From Bacillus sp. Y1 (GTDB lineage Bacteria > Bacillota > Bacilli > Bacillales > Cytobacillaceae): DNA of 64,000 bases. The translations under genes were made by a program, and so were the position numbers. The notes beneath the pieces were generated by a model. That model was not told the DNA's origin. It saw nothing but the letters and a program-made list of their open reading frames with translations, and searched no databases. Where the stretch lies: positions 3,300,501-3,364,500 of the forward strand of contig NZ_CP030028.1 of assembly GCF_003586445.1 (NCBI RefSeq), in the 5' to 3' direction. Each line of letters begins with the position of its first letter. Within the stretch, counting starts at the first letter, position 1. Below, one piece after another: positions 38,135-47,175 of the stretch.

Positions 38135-38161
38135 AAAAACCCTCCTAATATTAGGAAGGTT
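38135..38161 (-). terminator. Terminator after the deoB-punA-pdp operon
   Basis: On the minus strand AACCTTCCTAA and TTAGGAGGGTT pair around TA, followed by TTTTATTTTTTT. Confidence 0.87.
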
Positions 38162-38170
38162 TCATACTTA

Positions 38171-39475
38171 CTATTCGGTTATTTCTTCATGAACTAGTAT
38201 GGGGGCTGAGACTTTTTCTTTTGTGATTGAGATGCTATTATAAATCTTTTCTTTTACTTCTTGGACATCCTCAAAATTACTATAAATGGTAACGATGGAT
38301 TCTCCTACTTGAACTTGATCTCCAATTTTCTTTTTTAATAGAAGTCCAACAGCTAAATCGATTTCAGATTCCTTTGTTGCTCTACCAGCTCCTAAAAGCA
38401 TGGCAGCTGTTCCAATTTCATCTGCAATAATTTCTGCGATATAGCCTTCTTCCTTCGCTTCTACTTCTATCTTAAAGCTAGCTTGGGGCAGTCTTGATGG
38501 ATCGTCAACAACAGAATCATCTCCCCCTTGAGAACGAAGGAAGACTTTCAATGTTTCAAGCGCTGAACCATCTTTTATAGCATTCTTTAGCATTTGACGT
38601 GCCTCTTCTACATTTGTAGCTTTATCAGCTAACAGGACCATATGGCTACCAAGGGTTAAACAAAGTTCTGTTAAGTCCTCTGGGCCTTCCCCTTTTAACG
38701 TATCAATGGCTTCCTTTACTTCTAAAGCATTTCCAATAGCAAATCCTAGAGGCTGACTCATATCAGAGATGACGGCCATCGTTCTCCGGCCAACATTGTT
38801 TCCAATCCGTACCATTGCTTTCGCAAGTTCACGAGAATCCTCAAGAGTTTTCATGAAAGCTCCAGCACCGGTTTTTACGTCTAACACAATCGCATCGGCG
38901 CCAGCTGCAATTTTTTTACTCATAATGGAGCTAGCGATTAATGGAATACTCTCTACCGTCCCTGTTACGTCTCTAAGGGCGTAAAGCTTTTTATCAGCTG
39001 GTGTTAAGTTCCCACTTTGGCCAATAACCGCTATTTTATTTTGGTTCACTAGACGGACAAACTCTTCATTTTCTAATTCCACATGAAAACCTTCAACCGA
39101 TTCAAGTTTATCAATGGTTCCACCTGTATGTCCGAGCCCTCTTCCAGACATTTTGGCAACAAGAACGCCTACAGAAGCTACCAATGGGCCTAATACTAGA
39201 GTGGTTGTATCTCCCACTCCTCCTGTCGAGTGTTTATCCACCTTGATTCCATGTATCGCAGATAGATCGATTTGGTCCCCTGACTCAACCATAGCCATAG
39301 TCAGAGTCGCTCTTTCAGCCTCTGACATCCCTTGAAACACGATTGCCATTGTAAGAGCACTCATTTGATAATCAGGAATGCTTCCATCTGTGTATCCTTT
39401 TATACAAAATTGAATTTCTTCTGTCGTTAATTCTTTGCCATCACGTTTTTTCTCAATAATATCAACCATTCTCAT
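38171..39475 (-). CDS. pdp: Pyrimidine-nucleoside phosphorylase Pdp
   Basis: 434 aa from ATG at 39475 ([16 protein letters not shown], as in Bacillus Pdp). The family signature [17 protein letters not shown] is present, with KHSTGGVGD for phosphate binding and the C-terminal Pdp domain (about 345-434). It splits uridine, thymidine and deoxyuridine to base plus pentose-1-phosphate. Third gene of the nucleoside operon; its product feeds DeoB. Confidence 0.95.
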   Translation of the reverse strand: MRMVDIIEKKRDGKELTTEEIQFCIKGYTDGSIPDYQMSALTMAIVFQGMSEAERATLTMAMVESGDQIDLSAIHGIKVDKHSTGGVGDTTTLVLGPLVASVGVLVAKMSGRGLGHTGGTIDKLESVEGFHVELENEEFVRLVNQNKIAVIGQSGNLTPADKKLYALRDVTGTVESIPLIASSIMSKKIAAGADAIVLDVKTGAGAFMKTLEDSRELAKAMVRIGNNVGRRTMAVISDMSQPLGFAIGNALEVKEAIDTLKGEGPEDLTELCLTLGSHMVLLADKATNVEEARQMLKNAIKDGSALETLKVFLRSQGGDDSVVDDPSRLPQASFKIEVEAKEEGYIAEIIADEIGTAAMLLGAGRATKESEIDLAVGLLLKKKIGDQVQVGESIVTIYSNFEDVQEVKEKIYNSISITKEKVSAPILVHEEITE

Positions 39476-39510
39476 TTTTCTCACCGCTTCATAAGGAATA
39501 TTGTTTTCTT

Positions 39511-40332
39511 TTATGCTCCTATTTCCTTAACCACTGCTTTAACTAATCTTAAAAAGTCATGTTTTACTTTTTCTGTTGTTTCTATTACTTCCTCGTGATT
39601 TAACGGCTGGTCTAGTATTCCTGCTGCCATATTGGAAATACAAGAGATGCCTAGAATTTTTAAGTTAGCATGTCTTGCTACAATAACCTCCGGAACAGTT
39701 GACATTCCAACTGCGTCGCCACCCATCACACGTAACATACGAACCTCTGCTGGTGTCTCATATGTAGGTCCAGTGTTTCCAACATACACTCCCTCTTGGA
39801 GAGTAAGACCTAATCCATTAGCTACCTGCTTTGCTTTTTCACGTAAATCTCTTGAATAGGCTTCAGACATATCAGGGAAGCGTACGCCTAATCTTGAATC
39901 ATTTGGTCCGATTAATGGATTCGATCCCATATTATTAATATGATCGGTAATTAACATTAAATCACCTGGATTAAAGGACTCATTTACTCCACCCGCTGCA
40001 TTTGTGACAATTAGTATCTCAACACCAAGTTCTTTCATTACGCGAACAGGAAATGTCACTTTATCAAAGCTATATCCCTCGTAGTAATGAAATCTCCCTT
40101 GCATAGCGACGACCTCAACACCTTCTAACGTCCCAAATACAAGCTGTCCAGCATGTCCTTCTACTGTTGAAACGGGGAAATCTGGAATTTCATTGTATGG
40201 AATTTTTGTAGGCTCAAGAATCTCATCTGCAAGTACACCCAGCCCCGAACCAAGGATCAATCCAACTTTTGGTGTTTTTTTGTATTTTCCCTTTAAAAAA
40301 GAAGCTGAATTATTTATGTTTAACACGTCCAT
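39511..40332 (-). CDS. punA: Purine-nucleoside phosphorylase PunA (PupG)
   Basis: 273 aa, trimeric PNP class. Motifs: [50 protein letters not shown] and the base-binding [20 protein letters not shown]. It cleaves guanosine and inosine to base plus ribose-1-phosphate. A ribosome site AAAGGAG precedes the ATG; 22 bp after deoB. Confidence 0.95.
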   Translation of the reverse strand: MDVLNINNSASFLKGKYKKTPKVGLILGSGLGVLADEILEPTKIPYNEIPDFPVSTVEGHAGQLVFGTLEGVEVVAMQGRFHYYEGYSFDKVTFPVRVMKELGVEILIVTNAAGGVNESFNPGDLMLITDHINNMGSNPLIGPNDSRLGVRFPDMSEAYSRDLREKAKQVANGLGLTLQEGVYVGNTGPTYETPAEVRMLRVMGGDAVGMSTVPEVIVARHANLKILGISCISNMAAGILDQPLNHEEVIETTEKVKHDFLRLVKAVVKEIGA

Positions 40333-40354
40333 CTTACAAAACTCCTTTAAGAAT

Positions 40355-41536
40355 TTAATTTAATTCGTTTAAAAAGCTTTTTCCGTACTTTGGCATTTTC
40401 ACTTGGAAATTCTCTGCTACGGTTGCTCCAATATCTGCAAATGTCTCACGAATCGGCAGTTTTTTTCCACCCTTCATGACAGGTGAATACACTAATAAAG
40501 GAACGTATTCACGTGTATGGTCTGTTCCAGGGTGAACGGGATCATTTCCGTGATCAGCCGTAATGATTAACAAATCATCGTCATTTAGTTTTTCAAATAC
40601 TTCAGGTAAGCGAGCATCATACTCTTCTAGAGCTTTTCCGTAGCCAATAGGATCTCTACGATGTCCAAATAAAGCATCAAAATCAACTAAATTTAAAAAG
40701 CTCAAGCCTGTAAAATCCATATCAAGCGTTTGAACAAGCTTATCCATTCCATCCATATTCGACACCGTACGTAAAGACTCTGTTACTCCTTCACCGTCGT
40801 AAATATCTGATATCTTCCCTATCGCAATTACGTCAAACTTACTATCCTTTAATTCATTCATCACTGTTCTGTCAAATGGTTTTAATGCATAATCATGGCG
40901 GTTCGCTGTTCTCTTAAAATCCCCTGGTTCTCCTACAAATGGTCTGGCAATAATTCTACCGACCATGTATTTTTCATCCAAGGTTAGCTCTCTAGCTATT
41001 TTACAAATTTTATATTGCTCTTCAATTGGAACAATATCTTCATGTGCCGCAATTTGTAAAACCGAATCAGCAGATGTATAGACAATTAACGCACCTGTCT
41101 TCATATGTTCTTCGCCCAGTTCATCGAGTATTTCCGTTCCACTGGCAGGCTTATTTCCAATAATTTTTCTACCTGTCTTTTCTTCTAGTTCAGCTAATAA
41201 TTCATCCGGGAAACCATCCGGAAACACTTTAAACGGGGTTTTAATATTGAGTCCCATAATCTCCCAATGACCTGTCATCGTATCTTTTCCATTTGAGGCT
41301 TCTTGCATTTTTGTATAGTAAGCTAGCGGGGAATCTGCTTTTTCAATTCCACCTACTGATTCAATATTACTAAGGCCAAGCTTCGCCATATTTGGCATAT
41401 GTAAACCATTCATTCTTTCTGCAATATGACCTAATGTATTTGAACCTTTATCTCCAAATCTCTCAGCATCTTTTGCTTCTCCGATTCCAACTGAATCCAT
41501 TACAACTAAAAAAATCCGTTTATATTGATAAGGCAT
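40355..41536 (-). CDS. deoB: Phosphopentomutase DeoB (Drm)
   Basis: 393 aa alkaline-phosphatase-superfamily mutase. Metal ligands lie in [26 protein letters not shown], and [19 protein letters not shown]. It interconverts pentose-1- and pentose-5-phosphates made by PunA and Pdp. First gene of the operon; AAGGAGG precedes the ATG. Confidence 0.95.
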   Translation of the reverse strand: MPYQYKRIFLVVMDSVGIGEAKDAERFGDKGSNTLGHIAERMNGLHMPNMAKLGLSNIESVGGIEKADSPLAYYTKMQEASNGKDTMTGHWEIMGLNIKTPFKVFPDGFPDELLAELEEKTGRKIIGNKPASGTEILDELGEEHMKTGALIVYTSADSVLQIAAHEDIVPIEEQYKICKIARELTLDEKYMVGRIIARPFVGEPGDFKRTANRHDYALKPFDRTVMNELKDSKFDVIAIGKISDIYDGEGVTESLRTVSNMDGMDKLVQTLDMDFTGLSFLNLVDFDALFGHRRDPIGYGKALEEYDARLPEVFEKLNDDDLLIITADHGNDPVHPGTDHTREYVPLLVYSPVMKGGKKLPIRETFADIGATVAENFQVKMPKYGKSFLNELN

Positions 41537-41553
41537 TCAATTTCCTCCTTAAA

Positions 41554-41567
41554 ATTAACCGTTTACA
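41554..41567 (-). promoter_or_regulatory. Possible CcpA cre site upstream of deoB
   Basis: TGTAAACGGTTAAT on the minus strand matches the cre consensus TGWAANCGNTNWCA at 12 of 14 positions and lies 18 bp before the deoB start. The two mismatches are at the end, so it is uncertain. Confidence 0.4.
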
Positions 41568-41620
41568 ACTCTTCAAATAGCTTTCCCCAATATTCATCTG
41601 ACCGTTCAATATCTTACAAC

Positions 41621-41670
41621 GTCAGAAGTCTGACATCTTCATTGTACAAGAAGTTTCATATAAAACACAA
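41621..41670 (-). promoter_or_regulatory. deoB promoter with palindromic operator candidate
   Basis: On the minus strand TTGTGT (41665-41670), 18 bp, TACAAT (41641-41646). Seven bases downstream lies the palindrome GTCAGA-CT-TCTGAC (41621-41634), placed at the likely start site where a repressor such as a DeoR-type protein could bind. Confidence 0.5.
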
Positions 41671-41672
41671 CG

Positions 41673-41702
41673 AAAAGCTGCAATCTTTCATGGCAGCTTT
41701 TT
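41673..41702 (-). terminator. Terminator after xerD
   Basis: On the minus strand AAAAAGCTGC and GCAGCTTTT pair around CATGAAAGATT. Confidence 0.75.
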
Positions 41703-41728
41703 GAACATTCGTACTCTCTCTTAATCTA

Positions 41729-42619
41729 TCAGGCTCTTGGGTGGAATTGACTATACACGTCCTTTAAACGTGTTTTCGTTACATGTGTGTATATTTGCGT
41801 AGTCGATATATCCGAATGTCCTAGCATTTCTTGAACGGCTCTTAAATCTGCTCCGTTTTCGAGAAGATGGGTAGCAAAGGAATGTCTAAGTGTATGAGGA
41901 GTTAGTTCCTTTTCAATGCCTGCTTCCTTTGATAAGCCCTTTAAAATCTTCCAGAATCCCTGTCTCGTTAATCTTCTTCCATGATGGTTGACGAACAACG
42001 ATTCTTCCCGCTGGTTCTTAATGAATTGCGGACGCCCCTTGTCTAAATACTCTTGAATCGCTGTTGCGGCTGTTCGGCCTAATGGAATAATCCGTTCTTT
42101 ATTTCCCTTTCCGATACAACGAACAAATCCCATCGTTAAATGGGCATCATCAAGATTCAATCCTATTAGTTCACTTACCCGAATTCCTGTTGCATATAAA
42201 AGCTCCAGCATTGCTTTATCACGTAGGCCATAGTGGGTGGTAAGCTTCGGTGCCTCTAACAATCTTTCTACCTCTTGCAGATTCAACACCTTTGGAAGGG
42301 TTCGTTCAAGCTGAGGAGTTTCAATATGTACAGAAGGATCCTGCTCAGCTACTTTTTCACGTAATAAGAACTGATGAAAAGCACGTATAGAGGCTATATT
42401 TCTTGCGATCGTTCTTGAGGATTTTCCTTGTTCTTTTAAATGACCTAAAAAGTGTACAATCTGAATCCGGCCGATCCCGTTAATGGATTGAACATTTTCT
42501 ACTGTCTTTATATATTTTACGTACGCTTTTAAATCTCGTTCGTACGATACAATCGTATTTTTAGCTAATGCTTTTTCAACTATTAGAAAATGCATAAAGT
42601 CCTTTAACTCATCTTCCAT
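41729..42619 (-). CDS. xerD: Tyrosine recombinase XerD (RipX)
   Basis: 296 aa. N-terminal SAM-like core-binding domain (about 1-85) and catalytic domain with Arg in [14 protein letters not shown]-x-x-R in [16 protein letters not shown], His in [11 protein letters not shown] and nucleophile Tyr in IYTHV. It works with XerC (CodV) at dif to resolve chromosome dimers. It lies upstream of deoB and after yqzK as in B. subtilis. Confidence 0.95.
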   Translation of the reverse strand: MEDELKDFMHFLIVEKALAKNTIVSYERDLKAYVKYIKTVENVQSINGIGRIQIVHFLGHLKEQGKSSRTIARNIASIRAFHQFLLREKVAEQDPSVHIETPQLERTLPKVLNLQEVERLLEAPKLTTHYGLRDKAMLELLYATGIRVSELIGLNLDDAHLTMGFVRCIGKGNKERIIPLGRTAATAIQEYLDKGRPQFIKNQREESLFVNHHGRRLTRQGFWKILKGLSKEAGIEKELTPHTLRHSFATHLLENGADLRAVQEMLGHSDISTTQIYTHVTKTRLKDVYSQFHPRA

Positions 42620-42625
42620 CTAACA

Positions 42626-42853
42626 TTACTCCCCATTTAAGTAAAAAAGAACGATGCGATCAAACCAAGTAGATTTTTCAGTATCTACATTCGCTGACAC
42701 TTTTACCGCTGTCCCGTTTGGTTCATCGTATCGATGATAATCTTGATACTCTTCATTTACCCACATAATACCATAATAAAAGAGGATTGTGCATCCGGTA
42801 AAAAGGATAAATACCTTCAAGGTTTGAAAAACGAGCTGGAACCACGTTTTCAT
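42626..42853 (-). CDS. yqzK: YqzK, DUF4227 membrane protein
   Basis: 75 aa from ATG at 42853, nine bases after GGAGG; the frame upstream to 42937 has no start site. One membrane helix (about 8-28, TLKVFILFTGCTILFYYG) is followed by a charged tail (EEYQDYHRYDEPNG) and ends RIVLFYLNGE. It sits six bases before xerD. Function unknown. Confidence 0.82.
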   Translation of the reverse strand: MKTWFQLVFQTLKVFILFTGCTILFYYGIMWVNEEYQDYHRYDEPNGTAVKVSANVDTEKSTWFDRIVLFYLNGE

Positions 42854-43025
42854 TTCTGATGTCCTCCAAGTCCAAAATAAAGTATTGGCTCTTACTCTTA
42901 AAGAACCTACTAATAAAGGGTATGCCAGTTTGGACAAGAATTATACCTTGGTTCCGGATTTCTTCTTAAATACAGGCAGTTTGTGAGGAGTTCTTTTATT
43001 AGTATTACTTGATCTAGTTTCTGAT

Positions 43026-43362
43026 TTGGACTTCGGATTCGTTTGCGTGGGTGTTTCTGTCCGAATCTGTCACTTATTCGGACTTGGAATTCGTTTGCAT
43101 GGGAGTTACTGTCCGAATCAGCTATTCATTCGGACTCGGGATTCGTTTGCGTCGGAGTTCCTGTCCGAATCAACTATTCATTTGGACTCGATATCCGATT
43201 GCATGGGAGTTCCTGTCTGAATCAGTCACTTATTCGGACTCGGGATTCGTTTGCGTCGGAGTTTATGTCCGAATCAACTATTCATTTGGACTCGATATCC
43301 GATTGCATGGGAGTTCCTGTCTGAATCAGCTATTCATTGGGACTCGATATCCCATTCAATCA
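43026..43362. repeat. 52-bp tandem repeat array with hairpins
   Basis: Six full units start at 43026, 43078, 43130, 43182, 43234 and 43286, plus a partial seventh at 43338. Period is 52 bp with no spacers. Each unit starts near TCGGACT and carries GTCCGAAT about 33 bases in. GTCCGAAT of one unit pairs with ATTCGGAC at the junction with the next, giving a hairpin with a 9-base loop at every junction. Units 3-4 and 5-6 are near copies of one another, so the last doubling was a 104-bp pair. Open frames over it are artefacts: 52 is not a multiple of three, so a frame would drift each unit. It lies in the 565-bp gap between yqzK and fur, both on the minus strand. Confidence 0.9.
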
Positions 43363-43384
43363 AATCTATCAAAAATGCCAAAAT

Positions 43385-43412
43385 AAAAAACCTTTCCATT
43401 TGAAAAGGTTTT
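43385..43412 (-). terminator. Terminator after fur
   Basis: On the minus strand AAAACCTTT and AAAGGTTTT pair around TCAAATGG, followed by TTATTTT. It separates fur from the tandem repeats. Confidence 0.85.
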
Positions 43413-43418
43413 GCTGGT

Positions 43419-43877
43419 TTATTCTTCTTCTGCCTCTACTTTGTCATGACAGCGGTGGCAAATACCATGAAAGGTTAAACGGTGGTCCTTAATTTTAAAG
43501 TTCCAGCGGCGCTCTACCGTTTCTTCCACATCTTCAAGTAGATCTTCTTGTATTTCGTCAACTGCTCCACATTCAATACATACTAAATGGTGATGGAAGT
43601 GTGCTGCACCTTCTTGTCTTAAGTCGTACCTTGAGACTCCATCTCCAAAGTTTATTTTATCAACAATTTTCAATTCTGTAAGTAATTCTAGAGTTCGATA
43701 AACAGTTGCCAATCCAATCTCAGGCGATTTTTCTTTTACAAGGAGGTATACATCTTCCGCACTTAAATGATCCTCTTCATGCTCTAATAACACTCGAACG
43801 GTTGCTTCGCGCTGAGGTGTTAACTTGTAACTGGACGAATGTAACTGTTTTTTTATTCTATCAATTCGATTTTCCAT
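43419..43877 (-). CDS. fur: Ferric uptake regulator Fur
   Basis: 152 aa from ATG at 43877 (MENRIDRIKKQLHSSSYKLT, near identical to B. subtilis Fur). Winged helix (about 15-85) with GLATVYRTLELL as recognition helix. Metal sites: HFHHHLVCIECG and CHRCH, the two CxxC pairs of the structural zinc, plus the regulatory His and Glu. It represses iron-uptake genes when Fe2+ is bound. An extra GTG one codon upstream is less likely. Confidence 0.96.
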   Translation of the reverse strand: MENRIDRIKKQLHSSSYKLTPQREATVRVLLEHEEDHLSAEDVYLLVKEKSPEIGLATVYRTLELLTELKIVDKINFGDGVSRYDLRQEGAAHFHHHLVCIECGAVDEIQEDLLEDVEETVERRWNFKIKDHRLTFHGICHRCHDKVEAEEE

Positions 43878-43910
43878 CACGAAAGTCCTCCCTCGCCACT
43901 GTCAATACCC

Positions 43911-43938
43911 ATTATAACAGATGAGAATAGACTTTCAA
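43911..43938 (-). promoter_or_regulatory. SigA promoter of fur
   Basis: On the minus strand TTGAAA (43933-43938), 16 bp, TATAAT (43911-43916), 34 bp before the start codon. Confidence 0.65.
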
Positions 43939-43979
43939 AATAAAATAATTACAAATAAGCAAAAATAACTATTATCATA

Positions 43980-43994
43980 TAAAAATAATTATAA
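43980..43994 (-). promoter_or_regulatory. PerR/Fur-box-like sequence upstream of fur
   Basis: TTATAATTATTTTTA on the minus strand matches the PerR box TTATAATTATTATAA at 13 of 15 positions. fur is a PerR target in B. subtilis. It lies 42 bp upstream of the -35 box in very AT-rich sequence, so chance is a real alternative. Confidence 0.3.
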
Positions 43995-44639
43995 TTAAGA
44001 GTGAATTGATTCAACAATTGATTTCATTAATAATGGCGATATATATGCCTCAATGGCAGCTGCTATGGCAATGAATACGAGAGCGGCTAAAAAGGCTGCA
44101 ACGTATCCACCTAGCATCGGCATGATTGGTTGGCCCTGTTTTTTCATAAACTGTCTGCGAATCATCTTTAGTGAGAATGCTACTGACAGGGTTGCACCGA
44201 TAATAAACACTGGGATAATTAATAGATTTTGCGGAAGTACAGATACAAATGATAAAACAAAACCTTCCCAGCCCATTTGATTCACTAAAAAACCAACCGT
44301 AAATCCAACAACCATTCCTTTCATAAACAAAAGTATAAGTGTAATCGGTAAGCCGATAATTGACACACCTAATACCCACATAAGCCCAACAAACTTACTG
44401 TTATGAAAGAAACTTTGATAAAACAAATCTTTTGAAGCCGCTACTTTTCCGTCTGATACTTGTCCGAAAAATTGTGACAAATAATAAAATAAGTCTTCCT
44501 TCTGGGTAAAGCTTAAACTATTGACGATAATCGCTCCAAAGATGACCCCCATTAGAAATAACACCACGACAAATAAATAAATCGAGGAGTGCTCGCGGAA
44601 ATGCATTGCTACGACGTTCTGGTATTTTTTTTTCTTCAA
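43995..44639 (-). CDS. spoIIM: Stage II sporulation protein M
   Basis: 214 aa with five membrane helices: first at about 18-40 (IYLFVVVLFLMGVIFGAIIV), then about 80-100, 102-130, 135-160 and 175-205. The conserved VLGVSIIGLPITLILLFMKG and GFVLSFVSVLPQNLLIIP are typical of SpoIIM. With SpoIID and SpoIIP it drives engulfment; SpoIIM anchors the complex in the mother-cell membrane. The start is TTG at 44639 behind GGGGAGGAAGGG. Confidence 0.93.
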   Translation of the reverse strand: MKKKKYQNVVAMHFREHSSIYLFVVVLFLMGVIFGAIIVNSLSFTQKEDLFYYLSQFFGQVSDGKVAASKDLFYQSFFHNSKFVGLMWVLGVSIIGLPITLILLFMKGMVVGFTVGFLVNQMGWEGFVLSFVSVLPQNLLIIPVFIIGATLSVAFSLKMIRRQFMKKQGQPIMPMLGGYVAAFLAALVFIAIAAAIEAYISPLLMKSIVESIHS

Positions 44640-44672
44640 TTGCCCTTCCTCCCCTTACAACTCAGTTAGTAA

Positions 44673-44703
44673 AATGTATGCGAACTCTAGTAAAGGTATG
44701 ACT
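44673..44703 (-). promoter_or_regulatory. Sigma-E-type promoter of spoIIM
   Basis: On the minus strand ATACC (44695-44699) within GTCATACC, 14 bp, CATACATT (44673-44680), the latter an exact match to the sigma-E -10 CATACANT. spoIIM is a known mother-cell gene. Confidence 0.75.
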
Positions 44704-44796
44704 AGATAGATTCCAAAACTGTTATAAATCCTCTTGTCCTAACCATAACTAACCAGTTATAATACTCAAAATCTCTATATTTAGGAGGAATATCGA

Positions 44797-45357
44797 ATGA
44801 AGCCTATATTAATAGATTTTCCAGAAAAAATAGAATCAGAGCGTCTTTATATTCGACCTTGTATGACTGGAGACGGTCATCTTGTGTATGAAGCCATTCA
44901 AGCTTCCCTAAACGAATTACAACAGTGGCTCCCTTTCGCTCATTCAAATCAAACGCTCGAGGAGGTAGAAGAAGGGGTTAGAAAATCGTATGCACAATTT
45001 ATATTAAAAGAGGATATTCGTCTTCATATTTTCAGAAAAGAGGATCATCAATTTATTGGTTCAACTGGGCTGCACCGAATCAATTGGGATGCAGGTTGCT
45101 TTGAGATCGGATATTGGTGTGATAGTCGCTTGACAAAAAAGGGGTATATAACTGAATCAACAGCTGCTTTAATAAAAACTGTCTTTGAAGATTTGCAAGC
45201 GAATCGCGTGGAAATCCGTTGTGATCCGGATAATATCGCTAGTCGAAGCATTCCTGAAAAACTCGGATTTACCCTAGAAGCCACCTTAAAAAATAATAGT
45301 AAAAGTGCGGATGGAAAAACACTGAGGGATACCTGTGTTTTTTCAAAGCTTAAATAA
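44797..45357 (+). CDS. GNAT acetyltransferase, RimJ/RimL type
   Basis: 186 aa. GNAT domain with ESERLYIRPCMTGDG at the start, IGSTGLHRINWDAGCFEIGY, LTKKGYITEST in the acetyl-CoA loop, and NIASRSIPEKLGFTLEA at the end. This is the subgroup that acetylates protein N-termini or small amines, including ribosomal proteins; the exact target cannot be read. TTAGGAGGA precedes the ATG. Single gene, convergent with endonuclease Q. Confidence 0.85.
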   Translation: MKPILIDFPEKIESERLYIRPCMTGDGHLVYEAIQASLNELQQWLPFAHSNQTLEEVEEGVRKSYAQFILKEDIRLHIFRKEDHQFIGSTGLHRINWDAGCFEIGYWCDSRLTKKGYITESTAALIKTVFEDLQANRVEIRCDPDNIASRSIPEKLGFTLEATLKNNSKSADGKTLRDTCVFSKLK

Positions 45358-45358
45358 T

Positions 45359-45390
45359 AGAAGAGACAGTATCTTGTACTGTCTCTTCTA
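45359..45390. terminator. Hairpin terminator between the acetyltransferase and endonuclease Q
   Basis: AGAAGAGACAGTA and TACTGTCTCTTCT pair around TCTTG. It overlaps the end of the minus-strand gene. T tracts are weak on both sides. Confidence 0.7.
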
Positions 45391-46551
45391 ATCAATAATC
45401 TTCCCGTACCTTCCACCACCGCCTGCATGGAAATGAAGTTCTCCGTTTCTAGCTGAAACAATTAATTCTGCCACGCGTTTTGGTACAACCTCATGTAAAG
45501 CTTCTTCCGGTACGTGGTGGAGAATGGCCATTTCCGTGCCAAAATGATCTAGTAATTTTTGAAAAAGCTTTGGTCCGAGTCCTGGAATGAAGTCTAGAGG
45601 AACTTGATGAATATATGGAGGGCGCCCCTTCTTTCCCTCTTTAGAGGTTTGAAGCTCTCGTATTCTTGTAGCAACTCCTTTAATGAATTTTGTATGGCCA
45701 CAAGCTTCACACGGATGATCGGACACAAGCACTTTTTCATTGCAGTTCGCGCATACGGTTTCGTGATACTTGCCAAGCAATGGATCAAGTCCATAATTGG
45801 CCTCCACATACTGACCCTCTTGGTTGTATAAAGCCTCCTGAAAGCTAGTAAAAGACAGCTCTTTCATTTTTATCTGCTGATATTCTCTTGCAATTTTCCC
45901 TAATGAGTGTGCATCCGAATTCGTCACATACGAATACCGGTGAAGCTCTCCTATTTGGTCTGCCATTTGTGTATTCGCGCTTAATCCAAGCTCAATACCG
46001 TCTATTAAGTCTGGGTCAAATACTTCGGTGAGTGACTGTTTTACTCCCTTTCCAAACAGGCTTTTAAAAGGAGTAAATACATGGGCCGGAATAAATAATC
46101 CCCCTAGCTCCTTCACCTTTTTCTGCAACTCAAGTCCCGTGACATAGACACGCTGTGAGCTTAGGTGGATATTTTTCAAATGATTGGAAAGCCATTGTGA
46201 AAATTCCTTTAATCGAGCCATGTCAGGCAAAAAGGCTAGTATATGAATGGGTCCCTTGCAGTTATCGTCATAGATTTCAAGTTCAGAACCCATTAGGATA
46301 AGCATGTCTCCATACAGCAAACCACCTCTTTTAGCCTCTATTATTTCCCCTTCACTCATCAATGCTTCCATCTCTTGAATGACCTCAGGTGAATGGCAAT
46401 CGATGATTCCTATGATATCCAATCCTTTAATCGTTCTCGCATGCTGAATAATATTCGTAAACGTTAATGATTTTGACCCCGTGATTTTCACTGCCTTCCC
46501 ATTCCATGTTCTCCCAATATGGATGTGAAGGTCGGCGAAGTATGAGTTCAT
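45388..46551 (-). CDS. yqxK: Endonuclease Q family DNA repair nuclease (YqxK)
   Basis: 387 aa. N-terminal PHP-type metal domain (about 1-260: FADLHIHIGRTW, IIGIIDCHSPEV, FIPAHVFTPF, TNSDAHSLGK). A four-cysteine zinc finger lies at about 268-290 (CANCNEKVL, CEACGHTKF). Two helix-hairpin-helix motifs near the C-terminus (IPGLGPKLFQKLLDHFG, VVPKRVAELIV) bind DNA. This matches EndoQ, which nicks DNA 5 prime to deaminated bases such as uracil and hypoxanthine; the Bacillus homologues have this architecture. Its start overlaps nudF by four bases. Confidence 0.87.
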   Translation of the reverse strand: MNSYFADLHIHIGRTWNGKAVKITGSKSLTFTNIIQHARTIKGLDIIGIIDCHSPEVIQEMEALMSEGEIIEAKRGGLLYGDMLILMGSELEIYDDNCKGPIHILAFLPDMARLKEFSQWLSNHLKNIHLSSQRVYVTGLELQKKVKELGGLFIPAHVFTPFKSLFGKGVKQSLTEVFDPDLIDGIELGLSANTQMADQIGELHRYSYVTNSDAHSLGKIAREYQQIKMKELSFTSFQEALYNQEGQYVEANYGLDPLLGKYHETVCANCNEKVLVSDHPCEACGHTKFIKGVATRIRELQTSKEGKKGRPPYIHQVPLDFIPGLGPKLFQKLLDHFGTEMAILHHVPEEALHEVVPKRVAELIVSARNGELHFHAGGGGRYGKIID

Positions 46552-47102
46552 TTCTTTAATGCCTCTTGAAGTTGTAAGTATTGAACAGCGTAGGCTGTTT
46601 TTGCATCATATATTTTTCTCTCTTCTATGTACTCTAGTGCTTCTTCAAGCGTTAGCTCTACTAATGTAACAAATTCATCCTCGTCAGGCGGGGCAGCGTC
46701 TTCTTTTTTCTCTAATCCACGTGCCACATATAAATGAACAATTTCATCCGCGAATCCAGGTGATGTGTAAAAAGAAATCAACCAGTCTAGGCTATTGCAT
46801 ACATAACCTGTCTCTTCTTCTAGCTCACGCTTCGCACAAAGGGATGGTTCTTCTCCCTTTTCAAGCTTTCCTGCAGGGATTTCCACTACATCTCTTTCCA
46901 AAGCCTTTCTGTATTGCTCAACCATTACCATTTTTCCTTCATCCGTAATTGCAATAACAGCAACTGCCCCTGGGTGTTTAATCAGTTCGCGTTTCGAATG
47001 CTTTCCATTTGGCAGTTCCACATCGTCTACCTGTAACGAGATGATTTTCCCAGAGAAGATCTTTTCTGATTTTATTGTTTTTTCTTCAAAGGATGAACTC
47101 AT
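46548..47102 (-). CDS. nudF: ADP-ribose pyrophosphatase NudF
   Basis: 184 aa Nudix hydrolase. The Nudix box is intact: GKLEKGEE, then RELEEETG, with the upstream VEQYRKALERDVVEIPAG that is typical of ADP-ribose pyrophosphatases. It hydrolyses ADP-ribose to AMP and ribose-5-phosphate, limiting protein damage. Coupled to endonuclease Q downstream by an ATGA overlap. Divergent from mciZ. Confidence 0.93.
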   Translation of the reverse strand: MSSSFEEKTIKSEKIFSGKIISLQVDDVELPNGKHSKRELIKHPGAVAVIAITDEGKMVMVEQYRKALERDVVEIPAGKLEKGEEPSLCAKRELEEETGYVCNSLDWLISFYTSPGFADEIVHLYVARGLEKKEDAAPPDEDEFVTLVELTLEEALEYIEERKIYDAKTAYAVQYLQLQEALKK

Positions 47103-47119
47103 TTGTCTCCACTCCTGTT

Positions 47120-47147
47120 CTATTGTCAGCTGGTTTCCTCATACATT
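47120..47147 (+). promoter_or_regulatory. Sigma-E-like promoter of mciZ
   Basis: CTATT (47120-47124), 15 bp, CATACATT (47140-47147). The -10 is an exact sigma-E match; the -35 is partial. mciZ is a mother-cell (sigma-E) gene in B. subtilis. Confidence 0.6.
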
Positions 47148-47175
47148 TTATCATACCTTAATTTGGAGGAAAGTG

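Noticed and set aside
43026..43362. CRISPR array
   Set aside because: Repeats abut with no unique spacers, and no cas genes are near.
43026..43386. Three overlapping open frames over the tandem repeats
   Set aside because: They are the same DNA repeat read in different frames; period 52 shifts the frame each unit and no ribosome site is present.
47041..47175. N-terminal extension of MciZ
   Set aside because: It would overlap nudF and lie upstream of the ribosome site; the family peptide starts at 47176.
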